From the NCBI GenBank assembly GCA_013397795.1, contig VZTJ01004171.1:1714552-1778551 (forward strand): a stretch of 64,000 nt of DNA. Reading direction: 5' to 3'. Within the stretch, counting starts at the first letter, position 1. Each line of letters starts with the position of its first letter. The translations under genes and the position numbers were made by a program. Shown piece by piece: positions 1 through 12,010 of this stretch. The stretch comes from Orthonyx spaldingii (lineage: Eukaryota; Chordata; Aves; Passeriformes; Orthonychidae). The notes beneath the pieces were generated by a model. That model saw only the letters and a list, made by a program, of their open reading frames with translations. It was not told the origin of the DNA and did not search any database.

Positions 1-3000
1 CATCTGCAAAATGTTGCTTATCAGGTAATACACTGTATTGCATTTCAAGGCCCCAAGGTTAGTGAACACCACACTTTAAAACCCATGTAAATTCAGAGGT
101 TTTGTGACAAATGTGAGGACGGGATTTCTAAGCAGAGGTCAGGTGCATTACTGATTTCATTCACGCAAACTAACAGATATGCTGATTCAGGGGAAGATAA
201 GTAAGTGGATCTTGAATCAAACCCTGAAAATGATAATGCTCAAATCTGTTTGCTTTACCTAGAAGCAAACAGAAATCCATAACAAAATAACAGTCTCTCC
301 CAGCTTTGTATTTCAAAGTTGGTTTGCTGTATCACCTTACATGTACAATTCCGAAGATTAGGCAGAGGGGAAAAAAAAAAACCACTCCACAATATTTTCC
401 CCTGATTTTGTAAAAAAAAAATTAAATAAAAGTGCCTCTTTTATACTAGTTTTTCTTCCTGTAACAGCATACAAGTTTAAATCTGAGAGGTTTGCCCTGT
501 TTTAGCAAATTGTGTCCTTAAGGTTAAAATTTTACCACAGCTATTTTGGTGATAACAGCTACAAAAGTCACGAGATTTACAAGGACAAGAGAATTGTTTT
601 ACCTTAACAGTTCCACCTGACTGGTACAATAAAAGAGCTCAGTACACATGGATGTTCAAGACTACTCTTGGACTCACATGCTGTTTGTGGTTTTGACAAC
701 TGGAAAGGCGTTTTGACCTTTGTGACAGTGCTCAGATCAGAATAAGATACGTAAATGCAACACTGGCATTGTCATGAAATTGAATTAGCCTGCAGTCAGC
801 TGGTGACAGCAAAAATATAGGTATGATTAATGGGCCATCCTCAACATACACCCAGGAGACAGCCTCCTCATTTGCTGAAAATAGTGAGTCATATTGAAAA
901 GTTTTCTGAAATTCTGGAATTTCCTCTCTTCTGAAAACAGCAAAGACTAGAAACCACAGGAAATATCAGCATATTAGTTTTAATTAGATGATTGGTAGTC
1001 TGAAGCCCTTCAGTTTTAGCATGTGCAGAGATAAGGGGACAGATTATGGTTTATCCTCCTGTTATCTTAAGAGTTGAGAGGCCCCCAACAGATCATTAAG
1101 GAAAAGCCCCTTAACACAGGACAGGTTCGACTATCTCTCCCCCTGCAGTATCTAATCTTTTTCAAATGTTTTACTGCAGGGACCTCTCACTGACCTCTCC
1201 AACTGTAGCTCCAGTCTCCAATTGCTCCGGTCACCCCTAACTCTAATTCTCTGATTTCTCTCTAGTAGTTTAAGCCTATAAGCTTTACTATCATTTGGCT
1301 TTTGGTTTGTTTGGGGTTTTCAAGCATATTCAGAGTTACTCTTGTGTACACTTTTTAAATCATAGTCAGTAACTGTTACAAGAAAACTGGTCATCAGCTG
1401 AGCAAACCTTTGTTTTCCATGGCACAAGTCAAATTTACAGTACAACCTCAAAAAAATTACAGAAATTTTTTTAATATCTTCCCTTGAAGAAAAACAACAG
1501 ACGGGAACATATACAGCTGCATTATCAGCACAACATAAAAATGTCATAGCTGTTCTTAAGTACCAGGATTTTACACACACTTCTTGCTCTGTATATGACT
1601 GTATTCTATTTTTTCCTCCGATTTCTTGTTTAAGCACACAATCAGAACAAGTCTCAGTTTTTGGTCACTCTTTGCTTGGTGTCTACTTCAAGCTTATCAA
1701 AAGTGTTTGAAAATGCTGTCATTACGTAATTACCTTTAAGGAGTTTCCAGACGGGAGCACAAGGAGGAGAAAAAAGGAACCTGGCAGATACTCCTTGAAT
1801 ACAAGTTCCTACTCCCTGCACACAAATACACTATCTTCCATCTCTCATTCAGTTGCATATTAGATTCATAACCTCAGCCTGAACATCTGTTCACAATGTC
1901 TACTCTTCTCCACCGAGATTTCATTTGATTTCGCTCATGCAGAGCACTGTCTGCTGTTGCTTTTCACCCCTTAAACATTACCGCAGCTTTTTCTAAATTC
2001 TGCTCAGTCTATTCCTGTCTTCTGTTCACACACGGCATCAACACTGCTGCTGGCACAGCACGTTTCAAGGCTCTGTCTACCTCCAGACTTCTTGACTCAA
2101 AAAGTTACACTGGACTGTAATTGAGAATAAGCATTCCTAGTCTCACTGGGATTCTCTACAGCAAAAAACTCTCTCATATGGTTTCTTATGATTTACTTTA
2201 GATAAATTCAGGAGCCCCTTCTCCATTCTCATCTTCTTCTACCCTCCGAAACTGGAAATACTACAATTCTCTCATACTTTCCACCATCTCAACACCTGCA
2301 CTTTGCCATCCAGTGCAAAGCACCACAGGTCACACACTTGCCGCCTCTGGTTTACAAACAGTGTGATCTCTAAACCAAGGACAGCAATTCACTCATGAGT
2401 CTGCTTTTCATCACCAGAGTATTCACCCAGCATATTTCCAAAATCTGCGGCAGCCACAGATCACACAATAACAGGCCTCAGTTTGACAAATGTTAATCCA
2501 CCACAGTAATTCAGTTTTTGAGGTACTGTGAGAAGGGGAAAATGAGCCTGAGTACCATGGTGAAGTTGTGTTGATGCTAAGAGGATATGTACTTCTGAAC
2601 CCCAACACAAATTTGCAATCAACATGAAAGATTCAGAGGAGTGTTCTGGGAGACACAAAAAGATCCATATCAAAACTGACTTTGTAGTGACGGGAGAAAT
2701 GCAACAGGAGTTTCTTGCCATTAAATCATCAGTGAGGAACAGAAACATGACAAAGTGGATTTATAACAGATCAGTAAAACAAAACAATGTAGGTTTTCTT
2801 TGCACAAGAACAACGGGGTTTCACATGGTGGGATAGAGTTTACAAATTTCAGCAAGAATGGAACAGCGTGGTGGCTCAGGCTTGGTATTGAGGGTTAGGA
2901 AGGATATAAATAACTTCCTGTTACAACTTCCACTTCACATTACAACACACTACCCATCACTCCATGCCTGGAGTCAGGGTGCAGCAGAGCAAACCTAGCA

Positions 3001-6000
3001 GCTTACTAAAGGGCTGTCCCACTCCATGTCATCCTCCCTTGTCACGTTCCTAGCCTGCTCTTTCCCTTAGGCAGACACTGGGACTCATCTCATTTGGTTC
3101 TTGCTGTTAGTTCTTCGCTGGATTAACAGGTTGAATCAGCTCTCAAGAAGGTGGAATGAACATCAGAGTCAGCACAGGGAAAATGAAGAGAGGGCATGTC
3201 TAGGAGAGGGGACAAGACACATCCTGTTCACTCCTTCCATCTTCCTTCTCCCTCCTCCTCTTGTTATTCCTTTGCACAGGTTCTGGAATTCACTGCAGTC
3301 TTTCACAAAGTCATCAAAACTCACTCAAAGAGCAGAAAACCACTCCAGCAGAAAACAAATGAAGAACTCCACAGCACTCTGGTGAGCTGTTTACTTTTTA
3401 CAGAGGGTGCAATATCTGTATTATATTATCCAATATCTGTCCAGAGTCAGCGGACAGATGGGGTGAGGTGAGAGACAGGAGCAGAGGCACACTTTGAAGG
3501 AGAAAGCAAGACCAGTTCCTCTGGCTGACAAGAAGCTGTTCTGCCCCCTCTGCTTCCAGGCTAAATACAGCCTGGGTGAGTGCCTGTTGTGCCACACTGG
3601 GACACCACTGAAGGATGGGGAAAGTAAATTGGCGTGTAAACTTCACCTTGCACCCCCTACTTTTCAGAGCCTCAAATTACATGGAACCATAGGGCAAATT
3701 AAGCCTTTAGTCAAGGAAACATGTTAATTAATCTCCTAAGGGTTTGGTGAAGGATTGTTTACAAAAAGGAAAGCATTTGCTGTAGGAGTTTGACTCAAAC
3801 CTCAAAAGGGACTTCTGTTATAATGATGGTGTTATATCTAAATTCCCTATATAAATCACTGTCAAGTGAGGAGTTAAAAGGACGTGCAGTGCTGTAAGCT
3901 CCTACACGTGTAGAACTTTTACCAAAACTGCTCATGATTTCAAAATCAACAGCGATCTCTGGCAAAGGTATGAAACCCCAAATCTCCTCCAGAGTCTCTG
4001 GGGCAGAGCCCTCAACACTGGCTGAAGAGTAACTCTTTACCACTTCCACTGAAGCTACATCATTGTAACAAGAGGGACCCCACAGTGACAACAGAGCACT
4101 CTCTGGCCATGCACTTTTATACAGCACTTCAGACATGAGCTGCTTTTTTCAGATTTGGATCTAAGCAAAAATTGAGTTTGTGCACTTGAAGTTATCTTGA
4201 AAATTCATTGTTGATATACTATGCCAACTAGGCTAATTCCACTATGTAAACTTCAAAGAACATTTTTCATTGCTAGACCATAAAGCACTGTCTAAAATCA
4301 ACTCTGTTTTACACAGAAGGAATAGACCTACTGAAACACAGGATGTTTTATCTACCTGCCCCTGCTGGCCAGCAACACGACCACAAACAGAACTAGAGCT
4401 CCCTCAGCCCCACACTAATGCTCTCTCCACAAGGTCACGCTGATTCTGTGCACCTCAGCCTGCCCCCAGCTCCTGCCGGCCTCTGTAGGTTTTACCAGAG
4501 TGAGCTGAGGATAACCACACCAAAATAAGCAATGGCAGCTGACAGCACCTGTGGCAGGAGTCACAAACATGGCCTGTGCCTCCCATCTCCAGCCCCTTGC
4601 TGAACCATGCCTGCAGTAGGGTTGAGCACGTGAGCTGCTGCGCATCTGTACTTCCGCACTTCCAGCAACACACAGCTCCTCAGGATTATCTCCTTCCCTC
4701 CTTGCTAAGCAGATAGGACTGCAAAGTCCATTAACACATACGAAATTGCTCACCACTGTCTGACACACTGCTGCAGCATGCTTGACAAAGCTTAGCGAGT
4801 GAGTTGAACATTTTGTCACTTAAGTGGCATCACTCAGAGGCAAGTCCTGTTGCCTCACCACCTGCCACGTGCGAAGTCACCATGGGAGCCCTGAATCAGG
4901 GTGCACAGGCATCAAGCAGTGCAAATGCACTACACCACATCAGCTCCAGACAGATGCACAAAACCAGTAACTTTTAGCAAGGCAGGGTTTTGTTTCCAAG
5001 GCACTGTATCTTGGAGAATCCCTGGTTTTGCAGCCCTCTGATTTTAATCTCTAACAGTGCATGAGTTCTGGAGCACACAGTTTTCTCTGACCCATCTACT
5101 GCACACTACGGGCCACATTCAGTTTATTAAACTTATTGTAATATTTACTAGAACTAGATCTTTATCTCACAGCAGTCCTGAAAGGGGGAGCTTCTGAGAA
5201 AACACAGGAGGCCAGAGTTCTGTACGTCTATACACAGCACAGGAAGTCCACTCACTACACTCCTGATTCGAAGATGAACATAGCCTGAAAACAGCACAGA
5301 GGTTAATGACTGCCTCTGATGATGGCCCCAATTACTACATCCCAATGTCAGGATTTCAGAGCCTGCAATACACATGCCTTTTTAAACCTTTAATTTCAAT
5401 ATGTACAACATGCACACTATCAGTGCGTTGGTTTCTCATCTTGTCCCTTCTGATATTATTTTGACGTCTCCTGAATCCTGCAAGATATCAGCAACCTCAT
5501 GTCCCTATTCTCTCACTAAAAAATGGTGCATTGTTACATCTCTTAACCCCGTGCCCTCTGCATTTTGTTTACAAGCTAACATGCATGTAGACACACTAGT
5601 GATTAAATCTGCATTTCAGCCCTCCAATTACTTCAGAGAAAGATCACTTGAGACAATTCACTTCAGGCTTCACAAAGAGGCTGTCTATAAAAGAGGATTT
5701 AAGAACTAGAAAAGCTACTTATCAGTTCCCTGGAGAGTGTCTGAACCTGAGAGTACTTGGTATAGGCTACTCCTTGCCACCAGAACAGAAATCAGTGGCA
5801 ATCTTTGGATCTTCTTGGAAGGTTATCTTCATGTCCAGAAAAAGCAGGTAAGATGCAATAAAGTTTTCCTTAGCAGGAAAGTCATGTTTATGAAAGTGGC
5901 AACTTTAAAATTATCAAATAACAAATACCCTTAATCACTATATTATATTCTATATCCTTGCTGTCACACTGGTGCTTTCCTTCCTGACGTTTCTAGGAGA

Positions 6001-6450
6001 CTCTGGGCATATATGGCATTAACCCCTGCAAAGAGGACTCTCTTCTCTCCTGTCTGGTACATGTTTGCATGTGTAACACCTTGTCTGCATCACAGACAGA
6101 GAGGAACAGCTGAAGAGACAATACAATTGTGTTCCACACTGGAAACTCAAGGGCTATCCAACATGAGTAAATACAGATGCTTTCAGCTCCCTTCACTTAT
6201 TCACATTTATTTTAACAGGTGATCAAATCACAGCACTTAGCAAGTTAAAATAATAAAACACAGTTAGCTCTTTGAAAAACAAATATGTGCCACTAAGAAC
6301 AAAGAGTTTATGCTTCCCATCATTCCCCTCTCCTTTGAATCAAGACAAATTTGCTGTAAGGATGAAACATGACAGAGAAAAAGGCGAGGCAGAATTCACA
6401 TCAACTCCTACAGCATTATGTAAAAAAAGAGGTTTTACTTTAATTCTTAC
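1..6450 (-). other. FHDC1: FHDC1 intron (partial), no further exon recognised
   Basis: This stretch lies downstream, on the minus strand, of the donor that ends the first FHDC1 coding exon, so it should be the following intron running off the window. I looked for the next part of the FH2 domain and did not find it. The open frames here are short and resemble no protein I know. One of them, 3795-4136 on the minus strand, has 113 codons. No tandem repeat or recognisable mobile element stands out. Confidence 0.6.
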
Positions 6451-6933
6451 CTCCTCTTTAGTCTCTTTAAACGAAGACTTTAAAGATCGGTTTCGGGAGT
6501 CCTGGGGTTTGGCTTCTTCCTGCTGCCCAAAAAGTTCCTCAATTGTCTTTGTATCAATTTGATACTGTGATCTTGCAGCAATTGTCCAGATATTGTTTTT
6601 ACCCCGGACCTGCTCTTCAGGGATAGTTTTCCAGTAAAAGTTCCGCATTCGTTTTTTTTTGCCGTGGCTGTCGTGCCCATTTAGCAGCTGTGGAGGCAGA
6701 GGTATGGTGGGGCCAGGCAGTGGAGGAGGGGGTGGTGGTGGGGGCGGCATTCCCGGAGGGAGCGGAGGGGCCGGGGGAACCCCTGTGAGGGGACATGGCG
6801 CAGGGTGCGGTGGTGCTGCAGGCTGAGAAAGTTGAGGCGCTGTCGTCGTATCCTCACTCATTAATCCCGTCGCGACTGGAATGGCCCCATTTTCTTTGTC
6901 ATTGACCAAGGAGAGACAATTCATAACATGCAT
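6451..6933 (-). CDS. FHDC1: FHDC1 (FH2 domain-containing protein 1, INF1), first coding exon
   Basis: This exon encodes the first 161 residues of the formin FHDC1, which in mammals acts on actin and microtubules and affects Golgi and cilium organisation. The protein begins MHVMNC, as I recall for the human protein. Residues about 33-84 are a proline-rich FH1 segment with a run of nine prolines, which in formins recruits profilin-actin. At about residue 91 a basic stretch (GKKKRMRNFYWKTIPEEQVR) opens the FH2 domain, followed by the TKTIEELFGQQEE segment. The frame ends KETKEE at a clear donor (GTAAGA, 6445-6450) in phase 0. An in-frame TAA at 6961-6963 lies just upstream, so the ATG at 6933 is the first possible start in this frame. 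The rest of FH2 and the C-terminal region lie outside the window. Family identity is very secure. Confidence 0.95.
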
Positions 6934-7085
6934 TTTACAGCCTCTCCCAAGAGGAGAGTGTTACTTCCTTGGATGGGTTTGAAACATTGAGCAGTCAGCG
7001 TGGCAGCCACTGGGATCACGCCCTCTCAAACCCTATCTGCCAGCAGCAGCAGCAGCACCAGAGGGGACTGTACCATCTCCACAAC
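6934..7085 (-). other. FHDC1: Putative FHDC1 5' UTR part of the first coding exon
   Basis: On the minus strand a pyrimidine-rich tract ending in CGCAG sits just above 7085 and would make a good splice acceptor. That gives 152 bases of 5' UTR before the ATG at 6933. The segment contains a (CTG)n run and two short upstream ORFs at 7026-7076 and 6961-6987. The acceptor is my prediction; the true exon edge could differ. Confidence 0.4.
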
Positions 7086-9115
7086 CTGCGACAAAGGACA
7101 ATAGGCACACTCAGATCACAGACACTGGACATTGTCCCTCACACTGAAAAGACACCAAAACTAAGGTACAACAGCTATCAAGTTTTCAATCCAGGAGGGA
7201 AATTTAGTGAATCCAAAGTCTTTCACAGGGCAATTGTTTAATATTTATCCACACCAAGACTTCAAACAGCTGTAGATGCCTAGATTTCAAGAACATACAT
7301 AAAAAAATCTCTAAATCACCCACAATAGGTATCAAAACTATCTATTATTCTCAGTTCAGTGCAATTTTGTAAGAGAACATATTTATCTCAAATTATTAAA
7401 GCAAATATTATTCCACTGCTAATTTCAGATATGCTTTTAAAGCTGACTGCACACAGCACTAACTATGGTACTGGACTAACAGGATCAAATAGACCCTGTT
7501 TGAATCCTTTGAATTCATGGTTCAAATCCAAACTGCATTAAGACAGTTAACATGCTGATGATGTAAAAATCTAGCCTAATGTACTACTTTTTCTGACTTT
7601 GTGTTTTTCACACAATTGTCAATAAAGACAAAAATAATGTGCATTCCCTAAAGTCTCTATGTTCACTGAGCATGAACTTAGAGTATTACTGGTCTGGCTA
7701 CACTACCTCCCAAAATACACTCAGAGGAGAAAGACTACAGTTTGATTAAGTTGCCCTTTATAATTTACTTCAGCATCTAGGTCAACAGAGCCAGTTCAAT
7801 AACAGAGAGAGAGAAAGGACAGAGAAGCTGGTAGGAATAGGACCCTACACATCCTAAGCATTGCACATACACAAAGCTTTAAATATTTAGGAAAGTTTTT
7901 GCCTCTAGATTATCTCATGAAACAACTTAACAGGAATCACAATGGGTTTTAGTATTTTTCTTATACTGTCACCTTCTAAATGAAAATGCTGTTATTAGCA
8001 GCAAACCTTCAAGTAAGAGCATGACTTTCACAAACCCCAGTATTTTGATAAGCCAAATCTATTGAAACAGATTTAATTCACAAGTCTCAGAGAAAACAAA
8101 TTAAAGTGTTTCAAATACAGACCAATGAGGAATCTCATTATTTTATGGAAATTTAGAAGCTATCTCAAAAAAATATATTTGAGAATTACAAAAAAAGTTT
8201 TAAAAATTTGAAGATGCCACACAATATAAACCTAGATAGGAGACAGACAGTCCTTGACCAAAAACCAGTCACAGGAGAAGTCTACAGAAAATGCTGACGT
8301 AAGGCACTGGCACCAGAACAATATCAAATCAGAAAGTTGGCACTTACTTAGTGGTATGCCTCCTCAGCAGGGTTCACACGGAGCTAATAGCAACCCAGAC
8401 CAAATTGACAGTGTATAATAGTGATGAAAAAACGTCATAATTTTTGCCAGAGATCCATCACTAGACTGTACACGAACAAACAGACCCAAGTCACTGGAAC
8501 AAGCCTTAGGACAAATTCTCTCTTGGTCTGCAAGGACTCAGCCACTCACAGCTTCACTGAAGTCAATGGAAAATGACACTAAATCGTCCACTGTACCTTT
8601 TCTTCTCAAAAGTTTGCACAGGTAACAATGAGCTCCTCTCTCCTGCTTCAGATTTTCTAATCTTATACCTTGCATTATCCAGGTGTTTACAAGAATAGCA
8701 AATATATACAAAAACCTGTATGAGGTTTAAATCACAGGAATGATGGAAAATATTTTAATAGCGTGGTAAAAAGGAGAGAAGCTACAAAGAAAGTGGATTG
8801 GGATAGAGTGTTTCAAATTTAAGTCATCATTAACACCCAGCTGCTATTACAGGGCTCTGTATGTTCATGCCTCTCCTCCCAAGTTCATGATCATAGAAGC
8901 AGAGAAGCATAAAAAAGCAGGTGCAAGGTGGTGGAAAGACATTAACCACTCAAAGCAATTAAGTGTTGCATTAATTTAAAGAAATACTCAACTCGGAAAA
9001 ACACTTTTCCTCCCTACTACTCATTTAAAAATGAAAAATGTATTAGCTAGTTTTCCACCGTCACAAAGCAGTATTCAACATTATTATTTTTCTAACTTGG
9101 GTTCCCACACATTCA

Positions 9116-9116
<1 letters not shown>

Positions 9117-9148
<32 letters not shown>

Positions 9149-9170
9149 CAGACAGACAGACTGACCGACC
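9117..9170. repeat. Poly-A run followed by (GACA)n microsatellite
   Basis: About 30 consecutive A residues (9117-9146) are followed by degenerate tetranucleotide repeats GACA/GACC. It is a simple-sequence tract; there is no sign of a retrocopy body upstream. Confidence 0.85.
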
Positions 9171-9418
9171 ATGCCCCAAGCAATGTTCAAGAACCTCATT
9201 TTGAAACTTTCAATAAATCCATATGCTTTAGGAAAAACAGGATCAAATCCTAATGGAACAAAGTTGTAGGCGATGAATCATCAGAGTCCCAGCACTAACA
9301 CACAAGAATGGAAAACGACTGATCTCAGACCTGAGTGCTTCTGAGCTAGACAAGGGACACTCCTAGTGAAAGGAGTGGAGAAGGCACGGGGAAGAAAACA
9401 TCCCAGCCTAGATGTACA

Positions 9419-9438
9419 GATAGATAGATAGATAGATA
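9419..9438. repeat. (GATA)n microsatellite
   Basis: About five tandem GATA units in intronic DNA. This is a short simple repeat with no other visible role. Confidence 0.8.
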
Positions 9439-10639
9439 AAACAGGAAAAACTGTTTTCAATCCAATGAGCCCTGTACTGCTTTAGATGAGGTAACAGTCA
9501 GCCAGAACCAGGAAAGGGGAGAATCAGCATTTGGAAGGAAGGCATGAAAGGAAAGGCACAGCATAAAGGCTGGCATTCAGCTTTGTTTTCTGACAGATAA
9601 GCACGATCCAGGTGACAGAGGTCACCTGCTTGTAAGAGGATGGCGGTCTCGAGTTACCAGACACCAGGAGACTGGTCAAAATTCCCTTCTCATGCTGCCT
9701 CTGGAGGAGCAGCTCAAAGTTGTTCCCAGCAGAGGCTCCCACCATTACCGTGGGTGGGAGAGGAGAGAAGCTGGCAGCCAGGACAGATTCTGGGCTGCTT
9801 GCTGGTATCAGCAGGTGCCTCTGAGCAGGAAATACAGCAAGAGGAGGTGGGGAACAACGCAGCCCAGCCGTTCCAACTGTGAACTGCAGATTACCAAGAC
9901 ACGCTGGGACCGGGATGCATAATAGAAGCCAAGCAAAATTTTAACTCCTAAGGAGCCGCTCCACACTTTTCAAAGGATTAAAGAGGAAAAAAAAATGGAC
10001 CAAAGAACAAACGTTTAAGATGTCACAATTATACCTCATTATTGCATGTTTGTTATCCAAAACAGCCTGAGAAGCACCAAAGCTCTAAAGTACCGTCTTT
10101 ACTGCACGTTTTAATTGTGTCCATATTTGGCATAAAAGAAATATTTTATTTCTTTGTCTCACTCATTGTTTTAGCCAAGCTAATCTAACTTGGAAATGTA
10201 ATTTAAAAGTTAGAGGGTGGGGACAACTTTCTCCCCAGATAAGAAGAGAAACACTCTAAAGTAATTTGTTTCTTGCAAAAAAGGCAGCTGCCACTGAGAC
10301 GGACAGAGATTGTATTTGCATACACAAATTAACAGGTGAAGTGCACGGTGCACTTTAGGGCATTTCATAATTCACACTGCAAGACTTGACTCCCTTTAAC
10401 TCACACCTTATGTTCTCCCCTGCCCACGTTACTGTATCAGGCGCCCTCCAAGTTCTCATGAGAACAACGCCGAGCCCAACCACAGCATTTGGGTGTCTGT
10501 GTCTCAACAACAACCCTACAAAGAGGCAAAGGGAGCAACTAGTTGCTGACTGCAGACAGAGAAGCTGCAAACGCCGATACCCAGCCCCTGGTCCTGCCAA
10601 AACCTGGGGGTTACACAGAACACGCAGCTCAGGCTGTAC

Positions 10640-12010
10640 AGCGGCTTCACACTTGCCCACTCAGCGCATCCCACAAAAGCCCTGGTAGGGCACCGTGTCC
10701 CCGGCAGCCGGGCCGGGCCGGGCCGGGCCGGGCACCCCGGGCGAGGCAGCGGCCCTGGCCCGGCACGGACCTGACGGGGCTTGGCCGGGGGGATCGACTT
10801 CGGCTATTTTTTGTTCGTTCTCCCTGGTGCCGCGCTGGCCCCGCCGCAGGGAAGGGGCTCCCGGGGGAGCAGCCCTCAGCCCCACCGCCGCCTTCTCCGC
10901 CCGCAGCAGGTGCCCGGCTGAGGCGCCACTGTGCGGCCCTGCCGCCGGGACCACCCGAAGGGAGCCACAGAGATCCTCGCTCCGTAATTCCCTTCCACCG
11001 ACGCCGCAGGCCACGGGGCACCGCGGAGGGCGCTGCCGGCTCGGCTGCACCCGGGGTAACACCGCGCCCGCTGCCCTGGGGCTCCCGCCGGACCCCGGCA
11101 CCCCGAGTGGCGCCCTGGCCCGGCGGGAGCGGCCCGGCCCCGCTGTCCCCGCAGGACGCGGCGGAGGCAGCGCTCGCCCCGCCGGAGAAAGCCGCGGGCG
11201 CCCGGGACAGCGCCCGCCCCGCCGTGCGAGCGGAGCGNNNNNNNNNNNNNNNNNNNNNNNNNNNNNNNNNNNNNNNNNNNNNNNNNNNNNNNNNNNNNNN
11301 NNNNNNNNNNNNNNNNNNNNNNNNNNNNNNNNNNNNNNNNNNNNNNNNNNNNNNNNNNNNNNNNNNNNNNNNNNNNNNNNNNNNNNNNNNNNNNNNNNNN
11401 NNNNNNNNNNNNNNNNNNNNNNNNNNNNNNNNNNNNNNNNNNNNNNNNNNNNNNNNNNNNNNNNNNNNNNNNNNNNNNNNNNNNNNNNNNNNNNNNNNNN
11501 NNNNNNNNNNNNNNNNNNNNNNNNNNNNNNNNNNNNNNNGGCGCGGCCGCGGAGCAGCGCGGCCCCGATACCCCCTGTCCGACCCGTGCCGCCGAAACGC
11601 CCGTGCGGGAGGGGAGCGACCGCGACCCGGTGTCGGTGCCGCCGCCGCGGCGAGCGGAGATGCGCAGTGGTGCCTCTGGGGGCACTGGGTCTAAGCCAGC
11701 TCCGGCTGAGCTGATCCATCCCCACATCCATCCACCCATCCATCATTGCCCGTACGCTGTCACCGCACTCACAGCAACTCTTTCTATAGAAACAGGACAG
11801 CGGTGCTACCGGCAGCGCGCCCGGCTGGAAGGAACGGGCTCCTCTCCACGGCTGAAGCCTTTCGCCCTCTGCCCACGCTCCCGAGCAAGCGCATCCTTCG
11901 GTCCATCCCGCATCCCTCACCCGGGCGCTCCCCGCCGGCTCAGCGCTGCAAGGTCGAGGGAAGCAGGCTGGCAAGACGGGCCCCTTGTGTCTCCAAAGCG
12001 CACGGTGTGA
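10640..12010 (-). promoter_or_regulatory. FHDC1: CpG island, probable FHDC1 promoter
   Basis: The composition changes abruptly from AT-rich to strongly GC-rich with many CpG dinucleotides, the hallmark of a vertebrate CpG-island promoter. It lies about 4-5 kb upstream of the first FHDC1 coding exon on the minus strand and far from the 3' end of ARFIP1, so FHDC1 is the natural owner. The long open frames on both strands (up to about 490 codons) come from the lack of AT-rich stop codons and the undetermined bases, and are not genes. It includes a tandem GGGCC block near 10709-10733 and a CATC-rich stretch near 11715-11745. The transcription start and non-coding first exon could not be placed, partly because of the gap. 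Confidence 0.6.
11238..11539. other. Assembly gap (302 N)
   Basis: A run of undetermined bases inside the CpG island. GC-rich promoters are often missing from bird assemblies; the true length is unknown. Confidence 1.

Larger units (their letters stand above)
7086..10640 (-). other. FHDC1: Likely FHDC1 5' intron
   Basis: This AT-rich non-coding DNA lies between the first coding exon of FHDC1 and the CpG island. It holds a poly-A run with a (GACA) stretch near 9117-9170 and a short (GATA) array near 9419-9438. I see no exon in it. Assigning it to an FHDC1 intron depends on the CpG island being the FHDC1 promoter. Confidence 0.45.

Noticed and set aside
3494..3727. 77-codon plus-strand frame with a CPLC...CLLC pattern like a zinc ribbon
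   Set aside because: Two CxxC pairs can occur by chance in a short frame. There is no splice context or known family, and an overlapping frame exists on the other strand.
3795..4136. 113-codon minus-strand frame inside the FHDC1 intron, on the FHDC1 strand
   Set aside because: I compared it with the FHDC1 sequence I know and found no match. No convincing acceptor and donor define an exon.
8503..8580. Sequence with a CACTGAAGTCAATGGAAAA motif, similar to ancient amniote LINE/SINE fragments
   Set aside because: The motif is suggestive, but the stretch is too short and diverged for me to name a family or set boundaries without a search.
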